Positions 17,785 through 25,946 of a DNA stretch of 64,000 nucleotides are shown here, one piece after another. Each line of letters opens with the position of its first letter. Positions within the stretch are counted from its first letter, which is position 1. Under the pieces are notes generated by a model that saw nothing but the letters and a program-made list of their open reading frames with translations, ran no database searches and was not told the DNA's origin. The translations under genes were made by a program, and so were the position numbers. This stretch comes from BTUB01 sp963836585. Lineage in GTDB: Bacteria; Babelota; Babeliae; Babelales; Vermiphilaceae. The stretch spans positions 372,001 through 436,000 of the forward strand of contig CAWIJV010000003.1 in NCBI GenBank assembly GCA_963836585.1. Reading direction: 5' to 3'.

Positions 17785-18384
17785 ATGATTATGACAAAAA
17801 AACAGGCAGTAACCGCAGTCATCTTTTCTGGCATTCTCGCTTTGTTGCCCGGCTGTTGGCCGTTTGGCAAAAAAGAGATGAAACAACAAAAGCAGACACT
17901 CTACGTAATTAATGTTCTTGATAAAGAGAGTTACGAAGATTGCAATATTGCCGGATCGATTAATGTTCCGTTCCAAGATGTTGAAAGTTTTGCAAAAGAT
18001 CTTGATCGCGCTACCGAAATGGTGGTTTACTGCGCAAATTATATGTGCGCTGCCAGCGGTTCGGCTGCACAAAAATTGAAAGAAATGGGCTTTGAAAAAG
18101 TATGGGCCTACGAAGGTGGTTCGGCAGAGTGGTATCAGCTAGGAAGCAAGGAGCAGGATAAATATCCGGTTCACGGATCTTGCAAAGCTTCTTATTTGAC
18201 CGCTGCGAATCAAAAGCCTGAGCATACGGAAGCAGATGTTTTGATCATCAGCGCGCAAGCACTGCGTGAAAAAATGTTGGCTGGCGGATTGATTAACCGC
18301 GCACGGCTGAAGTTCCGGCTCAAGAAAGCGCACAACAAGTGGCGGCATAGCCAAGTGGTAAGGCATGGGTCTGCAAAACCTTGA
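17785..18384 (+). CDS. Rhodanese-like lipoprotein running into tRNA-Cys
   Basis: A lipoprotein-type N-terminus (ILALLPGC, Cys about residue 24) is followed by a rhodanese domain: VINVLDKESYEDCNIAGSIN, then the active-site Cys in VVYCANYMCAASG and the GFEKVWAYEGGSAEW end. These proteins move sulfane sulfur or act as redox/sulfur sensors at the cell surface. The last 15 codons overlap tRNA-Cys (18341-18411), which is unusual. A one-base shift near 18300 would give the tail TAEVPAQESAQQVAA ending at 18350, which looks more natural than the Lys/Arg-rich tail, so a frameshift is suspected. The start may be the second ATG at 17791. Confidence 0.7.
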   Translation: MIMTKKQAVTAVIFSGILALLPGCWPFGKKEMKQQKQTLYVINVLDKESYEDCNIAGSINVPFQDVESFAKDLDRATEMVVYCANYMCAASGSAAQKLKEMGFEKVWAYEGGSAEWYQLGSKEQDKYPVHGSCKASYLTAANQKPEHTEADVLIISAQALREKMLAGGLINRARLKFRLKKAHNKWRHSQVVRHGSAKP

Positions 18385-18411
18385 TCCCCGGTTCGAGTCC
18401 GGGTGCCGCCT
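18341..18411 (+). tRNA. tRNA-Cys (GCA)
   Basis: The acceptor arms GGCGGCA/TGCCGCC, D-arm GCCAAGTGGTAAGGC, anticodon loop CTGCAAA (anticodon GCA) and T-arm CCCGG TTCGAGT CCGGG are all present, with discriminator T. CCA is not encoded. Confidence 0.93.
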
Positions 18412-18421
18412 TTGAAATTAT

Positions 18422-18505
18422 GCCGGGATGGCGGAATTGGTAGACGCAAAGGACTTAAAATCCTTCGGGTTAATACCCGTGCCGGTTCGAGTCCGGCTCT
18501 CGGCA
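18422..18505 (+). tRNA. tRNA-Leu (TAA)
   Basis: The acceptor arms GCCGGGA/TCTCGGC, D-arm GGCGGAATTGGTAGACGC, anticodon loop CTTAAAA (anticodon TAA), a long variable arm (CGGGTTAATACCCGT) and T-arm GCCGG TTCGAGT CCGGC fit tRNA-Leu. It lies 10 bases after tRNA-Cys, so the two are co-transcribed. Confidence 0.93.
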
Positions 18506-18548
18506 ATAAAAAAAGAATAGTAAAGTATGAAGTGGGCGTAGAAAAAAC

Positions 18549-18586
18549 TTGACATTTTTTTCTGGCCTACTAGTTTACAAACTAGT
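18549..18586 (+). promoter_or_regulatory. HU promoter with overlapping palindromic operator
   Basis: TTGACA at 18549-18554 is a consensus -35. TAGTTT at 18571-18576 is a -10 candidate after 16 bases. The palindrome ACTAGTTT-AC-AAACTAGT (18569-18586) covers the -10 region and looks like a repressor or autoregulation site. It lies 65 bases before the HU start. Confidence 0.6.
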
Positions 18587-18650
18587 ATTAGTTTTTGTTG
18601 GTATGAACTATTGAAATAAAAAATTAAAAATTTATAAAGGATTTTTTTTC

Positions 18651-18923
18651 ATGAATAAAGCAAAATTAGTTGAAAGCATGGCCAAAATAACCAAAATGTC
18701 CAAATCTCACTGCAAAGAAGCGTTAGAAGCTTTTATTCAGTCAGTTGGCGCAGCGCTTAAAACAAACAAAGATGTTGTGTTGACCGGTTTTGGTACATTC
18801 TGTGTTATGAAAAGAAAAAGCAGAGTTGGCGTAAATCCAGCAACTGGCAAAAAAATGCAAATTCCTGCTAAAAGAGTTCCTAAATTCAGAGCAGGCAAAG
18901 CATTAAAATCAATAGTTAAATAA
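18651..18923 (+). CDS. HU-family DNA-binding protein
   Basis: A 90-residue histone-like protein of normal length. It has the HU helices (NKAKLVESMAKITKMSKSHC), the beta saddle (VVLTGFGTFCVMKRKSRVG), the DNA-intercalating arm (NPATGKKMQIPAKRVPKF) and the end RAGKALKSIVK. HU dimers bend and compact DNA. AAAGGA lies upstream of ATG 18651. The gene stands alone with its own promoter, a palindrome over the -10, and a strong terminator, so it is probably autoregulated or highly expressed. Confidence 0.95.
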   Translation: MNKAKLVESMAKITKMSKSHCKEALEAFIQSVGAALKTNKDVVLTGFGTFCVMKRKSRVGVNPATGKKMQIPAKRVPKFRAGKALKSIVK

Positions 18924-18946
18924 AAAAACTACTGATTAAAAGTGTG

Positions 18947-18982
18947 GGCGAGGCACCAAATTTTGGTGCCTCGCCTTTTTTC
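18947..18982 (+). terminator. Rho-independent terminator after the HU gene
   Basis: GGCGAGGCACCAAA pairs perfectly with TTTGGTGCCTCGCC around a short A/T loop, followed by TTTTTT. Confidence 0.92.
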
Positions 18983-19032
18983 TTGCGTCCCATCATCATT
19001 GCTATCTATACTCGTGCTAGGAGTACATTTTT

Positions 19033-19067
19033 ACATCCTGAGTAGCCCGTAGGGCGTATCGAAGGAT
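19033..19067 (+). repeat. Dispersed repeat module upstream of the FUN14-like gene
   Basis: ACATCCTGAGTAGCCC..GGGCGTATCGAAGGAT is nearly the same module as the one inside metG (15891-15925) and is partly self-complementary (ATCCT/AGGAT, GCCC/GGGC). It stands between the HU terminator and the next ribosome binding site. Confidence 0.75.
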
Positions 19068-19081
19068 AAATAGGAGATAGC

Positions 19082-19480
19082 ATGGTAAGTTCAACCGAAG
19101 CGGTGCAATTAAGCTGGTTCGATAAATTAAAAAATTCTTTAAATCTTGAAGCGCTTGCGCAAAAATTAAATCTCTCCAAATATCGCATGTTGGATCTCGC
19201 GCTCTTTTTTGGTATCGGTTTTCTCATTGGTTTTTTGTGGAAACGGTACGCAAACTATTTTATTGCGATGGTATTGTTTGGCACGCTTCTTTTTATTCTC
19301 AATCAGTTGGAAGTGGTATCGCTTCACATCAATTGGATCAAGGTGCAAGAGTGCTGCGGCGTTTCGCCCGCGCATGCTGATGCGGATATTCTTTCGATGA
19401 TCTGGGAATGGATAAAATTAAATGTTCTCATTATCGTAAGCTTTGTTTTAGGATTTTGCTTTGGCGCTAAAGTAAGCTAG
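19082..19480 (+). CDS. Small membrane protein, possibly FUN14-like
   Basis: A 132-residue protein from ATG 19082 with AGGAGA upstream. A soluble amphipathic N-terminus is followed by two close hydrophobic segments (LALFFGIGFLIGFLW and AMVLFGTLLFILNQL), the motif HINWIKV, and a third segment near the end (LNVLIIVSFVLGFCFG). The spacing and the NW.KV motif recall FUN14-domain proteins, but the match is loose. It ends 13 bases before the PilB N-terminal gene and is probably co-transcribed with it. Confidence 0.55.
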   Translation: MVSSTEAVQLSWFDKLKNSLNLEALAQKLNLSKYRMLDLALFFGIGFLIGFLWKRYANYFIAMVLFGTLLFILNQLEVVSLHINWIKVQECCGVSPAHADADILSMIWEWIKLNVLIIVSFVLGFCFGAKVS

Positions 19481-19493
19481 CGCAGGAGAGCCG

Positions 19494-20072
19494 ATGGAGA
19501 AGAAAGAAACTTTTGCGCAAGGGCTTTGCCAAGTATTGCTTAAGCATCAGGTAATTTCTGAAGTGGATAGCCGAGCATTAATGCGCGCTTTTAAAAATTC
19601 TGAAAAAGAGACTTTTGATGATTTTTTATTGGAAGAAGGGCTAGTTGATGAAGCGGTGTTGCTTCGCGCACTCGGTGATTATTATCAACTGCCGCCTGTT
19701 GACGTGACCGGCTATTTTTTTGATACACAACTGTTGCGTAATTTTCCCAAAGATTTTTTACTGCGCAATAAAATTATTCCTCTTGAGATGGAGGATGATA
19801 TTTTAACGGTGGTGGCTAGTGAGCCGGATAATCCGGATTTAGTAGCGGCAATGGGTGCGTATACCTCCGAAGATATTCAGTTTCGGGTTGGATTAGCGCT
19901 TGATATTTCTGACGCAGTAAAAGAGTTTTATGATAAATCGCCCACCGATCTATTGGATGATCAAGATTTGCTGGATGAGCAGGTGACAGAAGAGGAGCGC
20001 TATCGCGATTTATTGCGTGAAGAGGATGAGGATATTAGCGCGACGGTAAAAGAAGAGATTGATACTGATTAA
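19494..20072 (+). CDS. Separate N-terminal (MshEN/T2SSE-N) domain of a PilB/GspE-type ATPase
   Basis: A 192-residue protein. Residues 1-145 have the GspE/PilB N-terminal pattern: LCQVLLKHQVISEVDSRAL, FDDFLLEEGLVDEAVLLRALGDYYQLPPVDV, the FPKDFLLRNKIIPL strand-turn, and DILTVVASEPDNPDLVAAM. An acidic tail follows. In most bacteria this domain is fused to the ATPase encoded next. Here the two genes are in the same frame but separated by TAA (20070-20072) and TAG, with a fresh ribosome binding site between, so the protein is split at its linker. Confidence 0.8.
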   Translation: MEKKETFAQGLCQVLLKHQVISEVDSRALMRAFKNSEKETFDDFLLEEGLVDEAVLLRALGDYYQLPPVDVTGYFFDTQLLRNFPKDFLLRNKIIPLEMEDDILTVVASEPDNPDLVAAMGAYTSEDIQFRVGLALDISDAVKEFYDKSPTDLLDDQDLLDEQVTEEERYRDLLREEDEDISATVKEEIDTD

Positions 20073-20084
20073 GGTGATTAGATC

Positions 20085-21254
20085 ATGATGAATCAAGAGC
20101 AAGAATTTCCGGTGGTTGGCTTAGTGGATACGGTGCTTTCTGAGGCGATTGGAGCGCATGCCTCCGATATTCATTTTGAACCGGCGCTTAATACGCTGCG
20201 GGTGAGATTTCGGCTTGATGGGGTGCTGCACGATCAAAAGCCGGTGGATCATGCCCTCATGCATCAATTTCTTTCGCGTTTGAAGGTGCTTGCTAATATT
20301 GATATCGCAGAAAAACGTAAGCCGCAGGATGGAAAATTTCGCATCGAGGCGCAGGGGACCACGATTGATTTACGCGTATCCACCTTTCCTACTATTCTAG
20401 GTGAAAAAATTGTGGTGCGTATTTTGGATCGCGCGCAGCATTTAATCAGTTTGGATCAGTTAGGATTTTTAGTGCCCATGTATCAGCAGGCCAGAGATCT
20501 GCTTTCAAAATCAAGCGGATTTTTTCTCGTATCGGGCCCCACCGGATCAGGGAAAACCACCACATTGTATGGCGCGATTAATCAGATCAACGGCCCGGAA
20601 AAAAATATTATCACGCTAGAGGATCCGGTTGAATATTTTATTCCCGGCATCAGCCAGGGGCAAATTCATCCGGAGGCCGGCTTCACCTTTGAGAAAGGAA
20701 TTCGATCGGTATTGCGCCAGGATCCGAATGTGATCATGGTGGGGGAAATTCGCGATAAACAGACCGCACGCACCGCTATCGAGGCGGCGCTTACCGGGCA
20801 TGTGGTGCTCAGCACCATCCATACGCATGATGCTGCGGGTGTGGTGATGCGATTAATGGATATGGGCATTGAGCCATTTTTAATTAATGCTTCGGTCACC
20901 GGTGTGCTTGCGCAACGGTTGGCCAGAACTATTTGTGCTCAGTGTAAAATTTCCCGGGCTCCCACCGAGCAGGAGCAGGCGCTTGCGCGCACCTATGGGC
21001 ATCAGTTAGAGGTGGTTTATCACGGGGCCGGGTGCACTGCTTGCAGCGGCTTGGGATACAAGGGCCGCACCGGGATTTTTGAACTGCTGGTATTTTCGCC
21101 CACACTGCGCAGTCTGATTGTGCAGCATCCTTCTTTTGAATCGCTGCGCGCTCAAGCACTGGCCGATGGCATGACCACCTTATGCGATGATGGGTTTGCC
21201 AAAGTTAAAAGCGGGCTGATCAGCGTTGCCGAGTTGATTCGCGCGGTGCTGTAG
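20085..21254 (+). CDS. PilB/GspE-type secretion or pilus ATPase, catalytic part
   Basis: A 389-residue hexameric ATPase core: SEAIGAHASDIHFEP (N2 domain), Walker A GPTGSGKTT (about residue 151), the Asp box with LEDPVEY, Walker B NVIMVGEIRD (about 215), the His box (LSTIHTHDAAG), and a tetra-Cys zinc site (CAQC..CTAC). It drives type IV pilus or type II secretion assembly, or DNA uptake. AAGGTGA at 20071-20077 is the ribosome binding site. The N-terminal domain is the preceding gene. No other pilus genes lie in the window. The last 24 bases are duplicated at 21907-21930. Confidence 0.88.
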   Translation: MMNQEQEFPVVGLVDTVLSEAIGAHASDIHFEPALNTLRVRFRLDGVLHDQKPVDHALMHQFLSRLKVLANIDIAEKRKPQDGKFRIEAQGTTIDLRVSTFPTILGEKIVVRILDRAQHLISLDQLGFLVPMYQQARDLLSKSSGFFLVSGPTGSGKTTTLYGAINQINGPEKNIITLEDPVEYFIPGISQGQIHPEAGFTFEKGIRSVLRQDPNVIMVGEIRDKQTARTAIEAALTGHVVLSTIHTHDAAGVVMRLMDMGIEPFLINASVTGVLAQRLARTICAQCKISRAPTEQEQALARTYGHQLEVVYHGAGCTACSGLGYKGRTGIFELLVFSPTLRSLIVQHPSFESLRAQALADGMTTLCDDGFAKVKSGLISVAELIRAVL

Positions 21255-21258
21255 AAAT

Positions 21259-21762
21259 TTAGCGTTGGACGCCGGTCACTTCAATCGATGATGTTTCCAG
21301 CGTATCGCCCTTGAGCGTAAGCTGTATCAGATATGAATTTTGAGTAGCGCGATTTAATTCTGTTCTGACGCTAGCTATTTGGATATTCTTTTTCATCGGG
21401 TCTGGATTAGAAATACTCAATTGAGCATCCACATAATCATACCCTTGATAGGACTGGAGCATTAAAGGATATTCGCCTGTTCTAGGATCTTGTATAAGCA
21501 CCGAATTATAACCAGGATTCAGATGTGAAGGAAGCGCTTCTTTTATTATGAGATCTTTTTGATTGGGACCAATATCAGCCAAGAATTTGGGCCCCGCCAT
21601 ATTTGGCTGCAGCGCATAAATCTTGTAGCTCTTATTCGTTTTGCTATCTACTCGCAACCATACTTGCGCAACTCTTTGAGCCTCTTGAGGCTGCATCGTA
21701 TGCGTCGCATTACCGATTAAGAAGGTAAGACTAAAGATTTTTAGGATATTTTGAATATTCAT
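21259..21762 (-). CDS. Secreted protein of unknown function, apparently inserted behind the ATPase gene
   Basis: A 167-residue protein from the ATG at 21762, preceded by GAAGAGAG. The signal peptide (LKIFSLTFLIGNATHT) is followed by MQPQEAQRVAQVWLRVDSK and a beta-rich body (YDYVDAQLSISNPD, SYLIQLTLKGDTL). I know no family. It faces the opposite way to its neighbours and lies exactly between two copies of the 24-base end of the ATPase gene (21231-21254 and 21907-21930), as if inserted with a duplication. Confidence 0.6.
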   Translation of the reverse strand: MNIQNILKIFSLTFLIGNATHTMQPQEAQRVAQVWLRVDSKTNKSYKIYALQPNMAGPKFLADIGPNQKDLIIKEALPSHLNPGYNSVLIQDPRTGEYPLMLQSYQGYDYVDAQLSISNPDPMKKNIQIASVRTELNRATQNSYLIQLTLKGDTLETSSIEVTGVQR

Positions 21763-21906
21763 TGTTTTCTCTCTTCAATTATATGCACCAAAACTATTTC
21801 TAATAGTAATATTATCAAATCGGGAGGTCGAAATTCAATAAAATGCGATTTTTGAAGTTGAAGGTGGCTAAAATGGGCGAGAAATAGGGGCTCTGGCAGT
21901 ATTACT

Positions 21907-21930
21907 GAGTTGATTCGCGCGGTGCTGTAG
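21907..21930 (+). repeat. Second copy of the ATPase gene's 3' end
   Basis: GAGTTGATTCGCGCGGTGCT followed by GTAG is identical to 21231-21254, the last codons and stop of the PilB/GspE-type gene. The two copies are 676 bases apart and bracket the 167-residue secreted gene. The flanks of this copy do not resemble the ATPase gene. Confidence 0.85.
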
Positions 21931-21984
21931 CATATACTCATTATAGACCTTGTTTTTAAGCATATTGTTACCTGCGGAATTTCT

Positions 21985-22713
21985 ATGCTCCTGAGTATTT
22001 CCAATCTTTGTGTGGCCACCGATGAAAAAAAGATTTTGGCCGGCCTCTCTCTTGCTATCGAGCCGGGCACGGTGCATGCCCTCATGGGCCCTAATGGTTC
22101 GGGCAAAAGTACTTTGGCGCATACCCTCATGGGGCATCCGGAATATCGGGTTGAAAGTGGCACGATTACCTACCGGGATGAAGATATGCTGGCCCTGCCT
22201 TTAGAGCACCGGGCGCAGCGGGGCATTTTTGTGGCCTACCAGCATCCGGTGGAAGTGCCGGGGGTTACCGTGTTTGATTTTTTGCGCGAGGCGCATCGGG
22301 CTGTTACCAAACAATCGATGGCAACTGCCGAATTTCAGGCGCATCTGTATGGCCTCTTGGATAGAGTTGGCCTTGCTCATTCTTTTGCTTATCGATCCTT
22401 GAATGTGGGATTTTCCGGCGGAGAAAAAAAACGGCTGGAGATTGTCCAACTGCTGTTGCTGCGGCCGGCGGTGGCAATTTTGGATGAGATCGATTCAGGC
22501 TTGGATATCGATGCTATCGACGTGGTGATTGATGCCCTTAAGAGTGCGCGCGCAGAAAATCCTGAGCTTTCCCTGCTGATTATTAGTCACTACCCACAGC
22601 TTTTTACGCGCTTGATTCCTGATCAGGTTCACATCATCAAACAGGGCGCGATCGTGCAATCAGGAGCGGCTGATCTTGCGCATGCCATAGAACAGCGAGG
22701 ATACGGTGAATAG
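21985..22713 (+). CDS. sufC: Iron-sulfur cluster assembly ATPase SufC
   Basis: A 242-residue ABC-type ATPase of the SufBCD scaffold complex. Walker A GPNGSGKST (about residue 35), a Q-loop with AYQHPVEVPG, the signature FSGGEKKR (about 145), and ILDEIDSGLDIDA (about 166) are all diagnostic of SufC. It provides the energy for Fe-S cluster assembly in the cytoplasm. It is the first gene of sufC-B-D-S, with all junctions overlapping (sufB starts 8 bases before this stop). Confidence 0.93.
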   Translation: MLLSISNLCVATDEKKILAGLSLAIEPGTVHALMGPNGSGKSTLAHTLMGHPEYRVESGTITYRDEDMLALPLEHRAQRGIFVAYQHPVEVPGVTVFDFLREAHRAVTKQSMATAEFQAHLYGLLDRVGLAHSFAYRSLNVGFSGGEKKRLEIVQLLLLRPAVAILDEIDSGLDIDAIDVVIDALKSARAENPELSLLIISHYPQLFTRLIPDQVHIIKQGAIVQSGAADLAHAIEQRGYGE

Positions 22714-24061
22714 TAATCCTGCGCCGGTCTTTAAGACAAAAAAAGGGCTTAATCGCGCGATTGTATGCCAAATTTCTGAGCAGAAAAACGAACCGGGTTG
22801 GATGACCGATTTTCGCTTGAATGCCTTGCGTATCTATGAATCATTGCCTATGCCATCGTGGGGCGCTGATTTGAGCCAACTTAACGCGCACGATTTGCAC
22901 TATTACATTAAGCCTCTTGAAGGGGCTCAAGAATCATGGGACACCATTCCCGCATCAATAAAAAATACCTTTTATAAATTGGGTATTCCTCAGGCTGAGC
23001 AAAAATATTTGGCCGGCGTGGGTGCGCAGTTTGAGTCAGAAATTATTTACAAAAGTTTGAAAAAAAAGTGGGCCGATCAAGGAGTAGTGTTTCAAGATAT
23101 TAGCACCGCGCTCAGCCAGCATCCGGAGTTGGTAAAGCAGTATTTTGCCACCGTGATTCCTGCCCATGATAATAAATTTGCCGCGCTCAATAGCGCTGTG
23201 TGGAGCGGCGGAAGTTTTGTCTATGTGCCGCGGGGCGTGCATATTGATATGCCGTTGCAGGCCTATTTTAGAATCAATGCGCAGAGCATGGGGCAGTTCG
23301 AGCGAACACTCATCATCGCAGAGCCGGGCACTTATGTGCATTATGTGGAAGGCTGCAGTGCGCCGGCATATAGAAAAAGTTCATTGCATAGCGCGGTGGT
23401 AGAATTGGTGGCGCTGCCCGATGCGCATATCCGGTATACCACTATTCAAAATTGGTCTTCCAATGTTTATAATCTGGTTACCAAGCGAGCCGTGGCGCAT
23501 GAACGGGCCACGGTGGAATGGATCGATGGCAATTTTGGCAGCAAAGTGACCATGAAATATCCGTGCGTGATTCTCAAAGGGGCGCAGTCAAAAGCACAAA
23601 TTATCTCTATTGCCGTGGCGCGTGAGGGCCAGCATCAAGATGCGGGGGCCAAAGTAATTCATGCGGCTCCCGATACGCGCTCCAATATTATTTCAAAATC
23701 GATTAGCCGTGATGGCGGCCGCACCAGTTATCGCGGGCTTTTGAGCGTGGCAAAAAATGCGCGCAATGCTTACGCGCGGGTGCAATGCGATGCTTTGCTT
23801 CTTGATAGCAGCTCCCGCACCGATACCTATCCGACTGCCCGCGTGAATAATCAAACGGCTGCAATTGGCCATGAGGCGAGCGTCACACGCATTAGTGATG
23901 AGCAGATGCGCTATTTGCAAAGCAGGGGAATTGCTGCAGCGGTTGCGCGTGCGCTTATTGTGAATGGATTCATTGAAGTGTTTGTGAAAGAGCTGCCCAT
24001 GGAATATGCGGTGGAAATTAATCGGTTGATAGCTCATGAGATGGAGGGATCAATTGGATGA
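22706..24061 (+). CDS. sufB: Fe-S cluster assembly scaffold SufB
   Basis: A 451-residue scaffold of the SufBC2D complex. Hallmarks are YKSLKKKWADQGVVF, SGGSFVYVPRGVHIDMPLQ, YVHYVEGCSAP, IQNWSSNVYNLVTKR, WIDGNFGSK and DTYPTARVNNQTAAIGHEA. Sequence is complete and of normal length. The start is GTG 22706 overlapping the sufC stop; the stop overlaps the sufD start (ATGA). Confidence 0.95.
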   Translation: MNSNPAPVFKTKKGLNRAIVCQISEQKNEPGWMTDFRLNALRIYESLPMPSWGADLSQLNAHDLHYYIKPLEGAQESWDTIPASIKNTFYKLGIPQAEQKYLAGVGAQFESEIIYKSLKKKWADQGVVFQDISTALSQHPELVKQYFATVIPAHDNKFAALNSAVWSGGSFVYVPRGVHIDMPLQAYFRINAQSMGQFERTLIIAEPGTYVHYVEGCSAPAYRKSSLHSAVVELVALPDAHIRYTTIQNWSSNVYNLVTKRAVAHERATVEWIDGNFGSKVTMKYPCVILKGAQSKAQIISIAVAREGQHQDAGAKVIHAAPDTRSNIISKSISRDGGRTSYRGLLSVAKNARNAYARVQCDALLLDSSSRTDTYPTARVNNQTAAIGHEASVTRISDEQMRYLQSRGIAAAVARALIVNGFIEVFVKELPMEYAVEINRLIAHEMEGSIG

Positions 24062-24729
24062 ATAGCGTTATCTATGAAGTTGGCGCGCACCAACAAAAAT
24101 CTTTAATGCACGTCTTCGAAAGTGATTCTGATGAAAAGATACTCATCGAGATAACATTGCATGCGCACGCGTATTCACAGCTTACCTTTGTGCCGGTGAT
24201 TATGGGAAATGCTTCATATAGCATCACGCTCAAGGCTATTCTTGAAGATCATGCCCACGTGACTATTTCCGGCGTGTATGCGCTCAATGGCAATCAACAG
24301 TGCTCTTTGAGCACGCTCCAACATCATCGGGGCAAAAATTCTACCAGCACGCTGGTGATTAATGGCGTGGCTGCACACGCATCACACATCGATTATCGCG
24401 GCCTTATTACCATAGAGCGTGAGGCAGCCGGCACGGTAGCACGCCAAGAAAATAAGACGATCGTGATGGGTGATCGCTCGCGGGCAACGTCAGTGCCCTC
24501 GATTGAGGTGATGACGCATGAAGTTGCCTGCGCGCATGGCAGTGCCGTCGGCCCATTGGATGAGCAACAGATTAGATACGTGCAAGCACGAGGATTGCCG
24601 TATGAAACCGCGCAACGGCTTATCTTAGGCAGCTTCTTTGCCGGGCCGCTGGCCTTATGCCACGCGCAAACAAAAGAGTTTATACCACTTTTGGTGAATC
24701 GAGTTTTTGAATCGGGAGCAGCACTATGA
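24058..24729 (+). CDS. sufD: Fe-S cluster assembly protein SufD (short form)
   Basis: A 223-residue protein homologous to the C-terminal half of SufB/SufD: a beta-helix (HVTISGVYALNGNQQCSLST), SHIDYRGLITIEREA, ENKTIVMGDRSRATSVPSIE, and the SufD end with AHGSAVGPLDEQQIRYVQAR and a helical tail. Typical SufD is about 400 residues, so this one lacks the N-terminal helical domain and part of the beta-helix. Both ends overlap neighbours by four bases, so the short form looks native rather than truncated by mutation. Confidence 0.85.
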   Translation: MNSVIYEVGAHQQKSLMHVFESDSDEKILIEITLHAHAYSQLTFVPVIMGNASYSITLKAILEDHAHVTISGVYALNGNQQCSLSTLQHHRGKNSTSTLVINGVAAHASHIDYRGLITIEREAAGTVARQENKTIVMGDRSRATSVPSIEVMTHEVACAHGSAVGPLDEQQIRYVQARGLPYETAQRLILGSFFAGPLALCHAQTKEFIPLLVNRVFESGAAL

Positions 24730-25931
24730 AAAAAAATATACGCAACGATTTTGCCATACTTGCCAAAAAAATTGGCAATCAACCGCTGATCTATCTTGAT
24801 ACTGCCGCAACCAGCCAAAAGCCGCAGGCAGTGATTGATGCGATGGTCGATTTTTATCAAAATCACAACAGTAATATCTATCGATCGGTGTATGCATTTG
24901 GCGAGGAAACTACCACGCTCTATGAGAAAGCGCGCCAGACTGTTGCCCATTTTATTAACGCTCATCCTGATGAGATAGTGTTCACCAAAGGGGCCACGCA
25001 GAGCATCAATGGTGTTGCTGCCGGGTGGGCGGCATCGGTGCTCAAAGGCGGGGATGAGATTTTGCTTACGCAGATGGAGCACCATGCTAATCTAATTCCG
25101 TGGCAACACGTTGCACAGCAGACCGGTGCAACAATTAAGTATGTTCCGATACTATCAGATGGCACGCTCGATATGAATGCATTTCATGCGTTGCTTTCAA
25201 AAAAGACAAAACTGGTGGCATGCGTGCATGTCTCGAATGGCGTGGGTACGCATAATGATATTGGCACTATTATCAAATCAGCACATGCGCATAATGCCCG
25301 CGTGCTTATAGATGCGGCGCAATCGGCCGGGCATCAGCCTCTTGATGTGCAAGAACTGGGAGCCGACTTTCTGGTATTCTCAGGACACAAAATGCTTGGG
25401 CCCACCGGCATTGGGGTGCTCTATATTAATCGCGCGCTCCATGATGAAATGCAGCCGTTTGAATTTGGTGGCGGGATGGTGTATGAAGTAGGCTTGGATC
25501 ATGCGACCTGGCTCAAAGCGCCGCGCAAATTTGAGGCGGGTACGCCGCCCATTGCTCAGGCCATCGGCTTGGCTGCTGCAGTTGATTATATTAAAAAAAA
25601 TATTAATTTTGAGCAGCTGCGCCTTCATGAAGCAGCACTATGCGCGCAGCTTATTGATGGATTGCAAAAGCATAAAAAAATTCGTATTCTGGGCCCGCTT
25701 GAGCAGTTACGCGAAAAAGGCCACTTGGTGAGTTTCACCGTGCAGGGGATGCACGCGCATGATGTGGCTGCTTATTTGAGCAATTTCGGCATCTGTGTGC
25801 GCGCGGGCAATCATTGTGCGCAGCCGTTGGCAAACGCCTTGGGCATTGAGGCAAGCGTGAGAGCAAGTTTTTATGGCTATAATAGTGCGCACGAAGTGGA
25901 ACAATTGATCCAAGCGCTGGAAAAAATTTAA
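24726..25931 (+). CDS. sufS: Cysteine desulfurase SufS
   Basis: A 401-residue PLP enzyme that takes sulfur from cysteine for Fe-S assembly. It has YLDTAATSQKP, TKGATQSIN, MEHHANLIPWQ, DAAQSAGH, the PLP lysine in FSGHKMLGPTGIG (about residue 221) and the catalytic Cys in RAGNHCAQPL (about 364). Group II (SufS/CsdA) features are clear. The start overlaps the sufD stop. Its partner scaffold sufU is not next door but at 32017. Confidence 0.95.
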   Translation: MKKNIRNDFAILAKKIGNQPLIYLDTAATSQKPQAVIDAMVDFYQNHNSNIYRSVYAFGEETTTLYEKARQTVAHFINAHPDEIVFTKGATQSINGVAAGWAASVLKGGDEILLTQMEHHANLIPWQHVAQQTGATIKYVPILSDGTLDMNAFHALLSKKTKLVACVHVSNGVGTHNDIGTIIKSAHAHNARVLIDAAQSAGHQPLDVQELGADFLVFSGHKMLGPTGIGVLYINRALHDEMQPFEFGGGMVYEVGLDHATWLKAPRKFEAGTPPIAQAIGLAAAVDYIKKNINFEQLRLHEAALCAQLIDGLQKHKKIRILGPLEQLREKGHLVSFTVQGMHAHDVAAYLSNFGICVRAGNHCAQPLANALGIEASVRASFYGYNSAHEVEQLIQALEKI

Positions 25932-25946
25932 CAAGAGAAGCAATCT

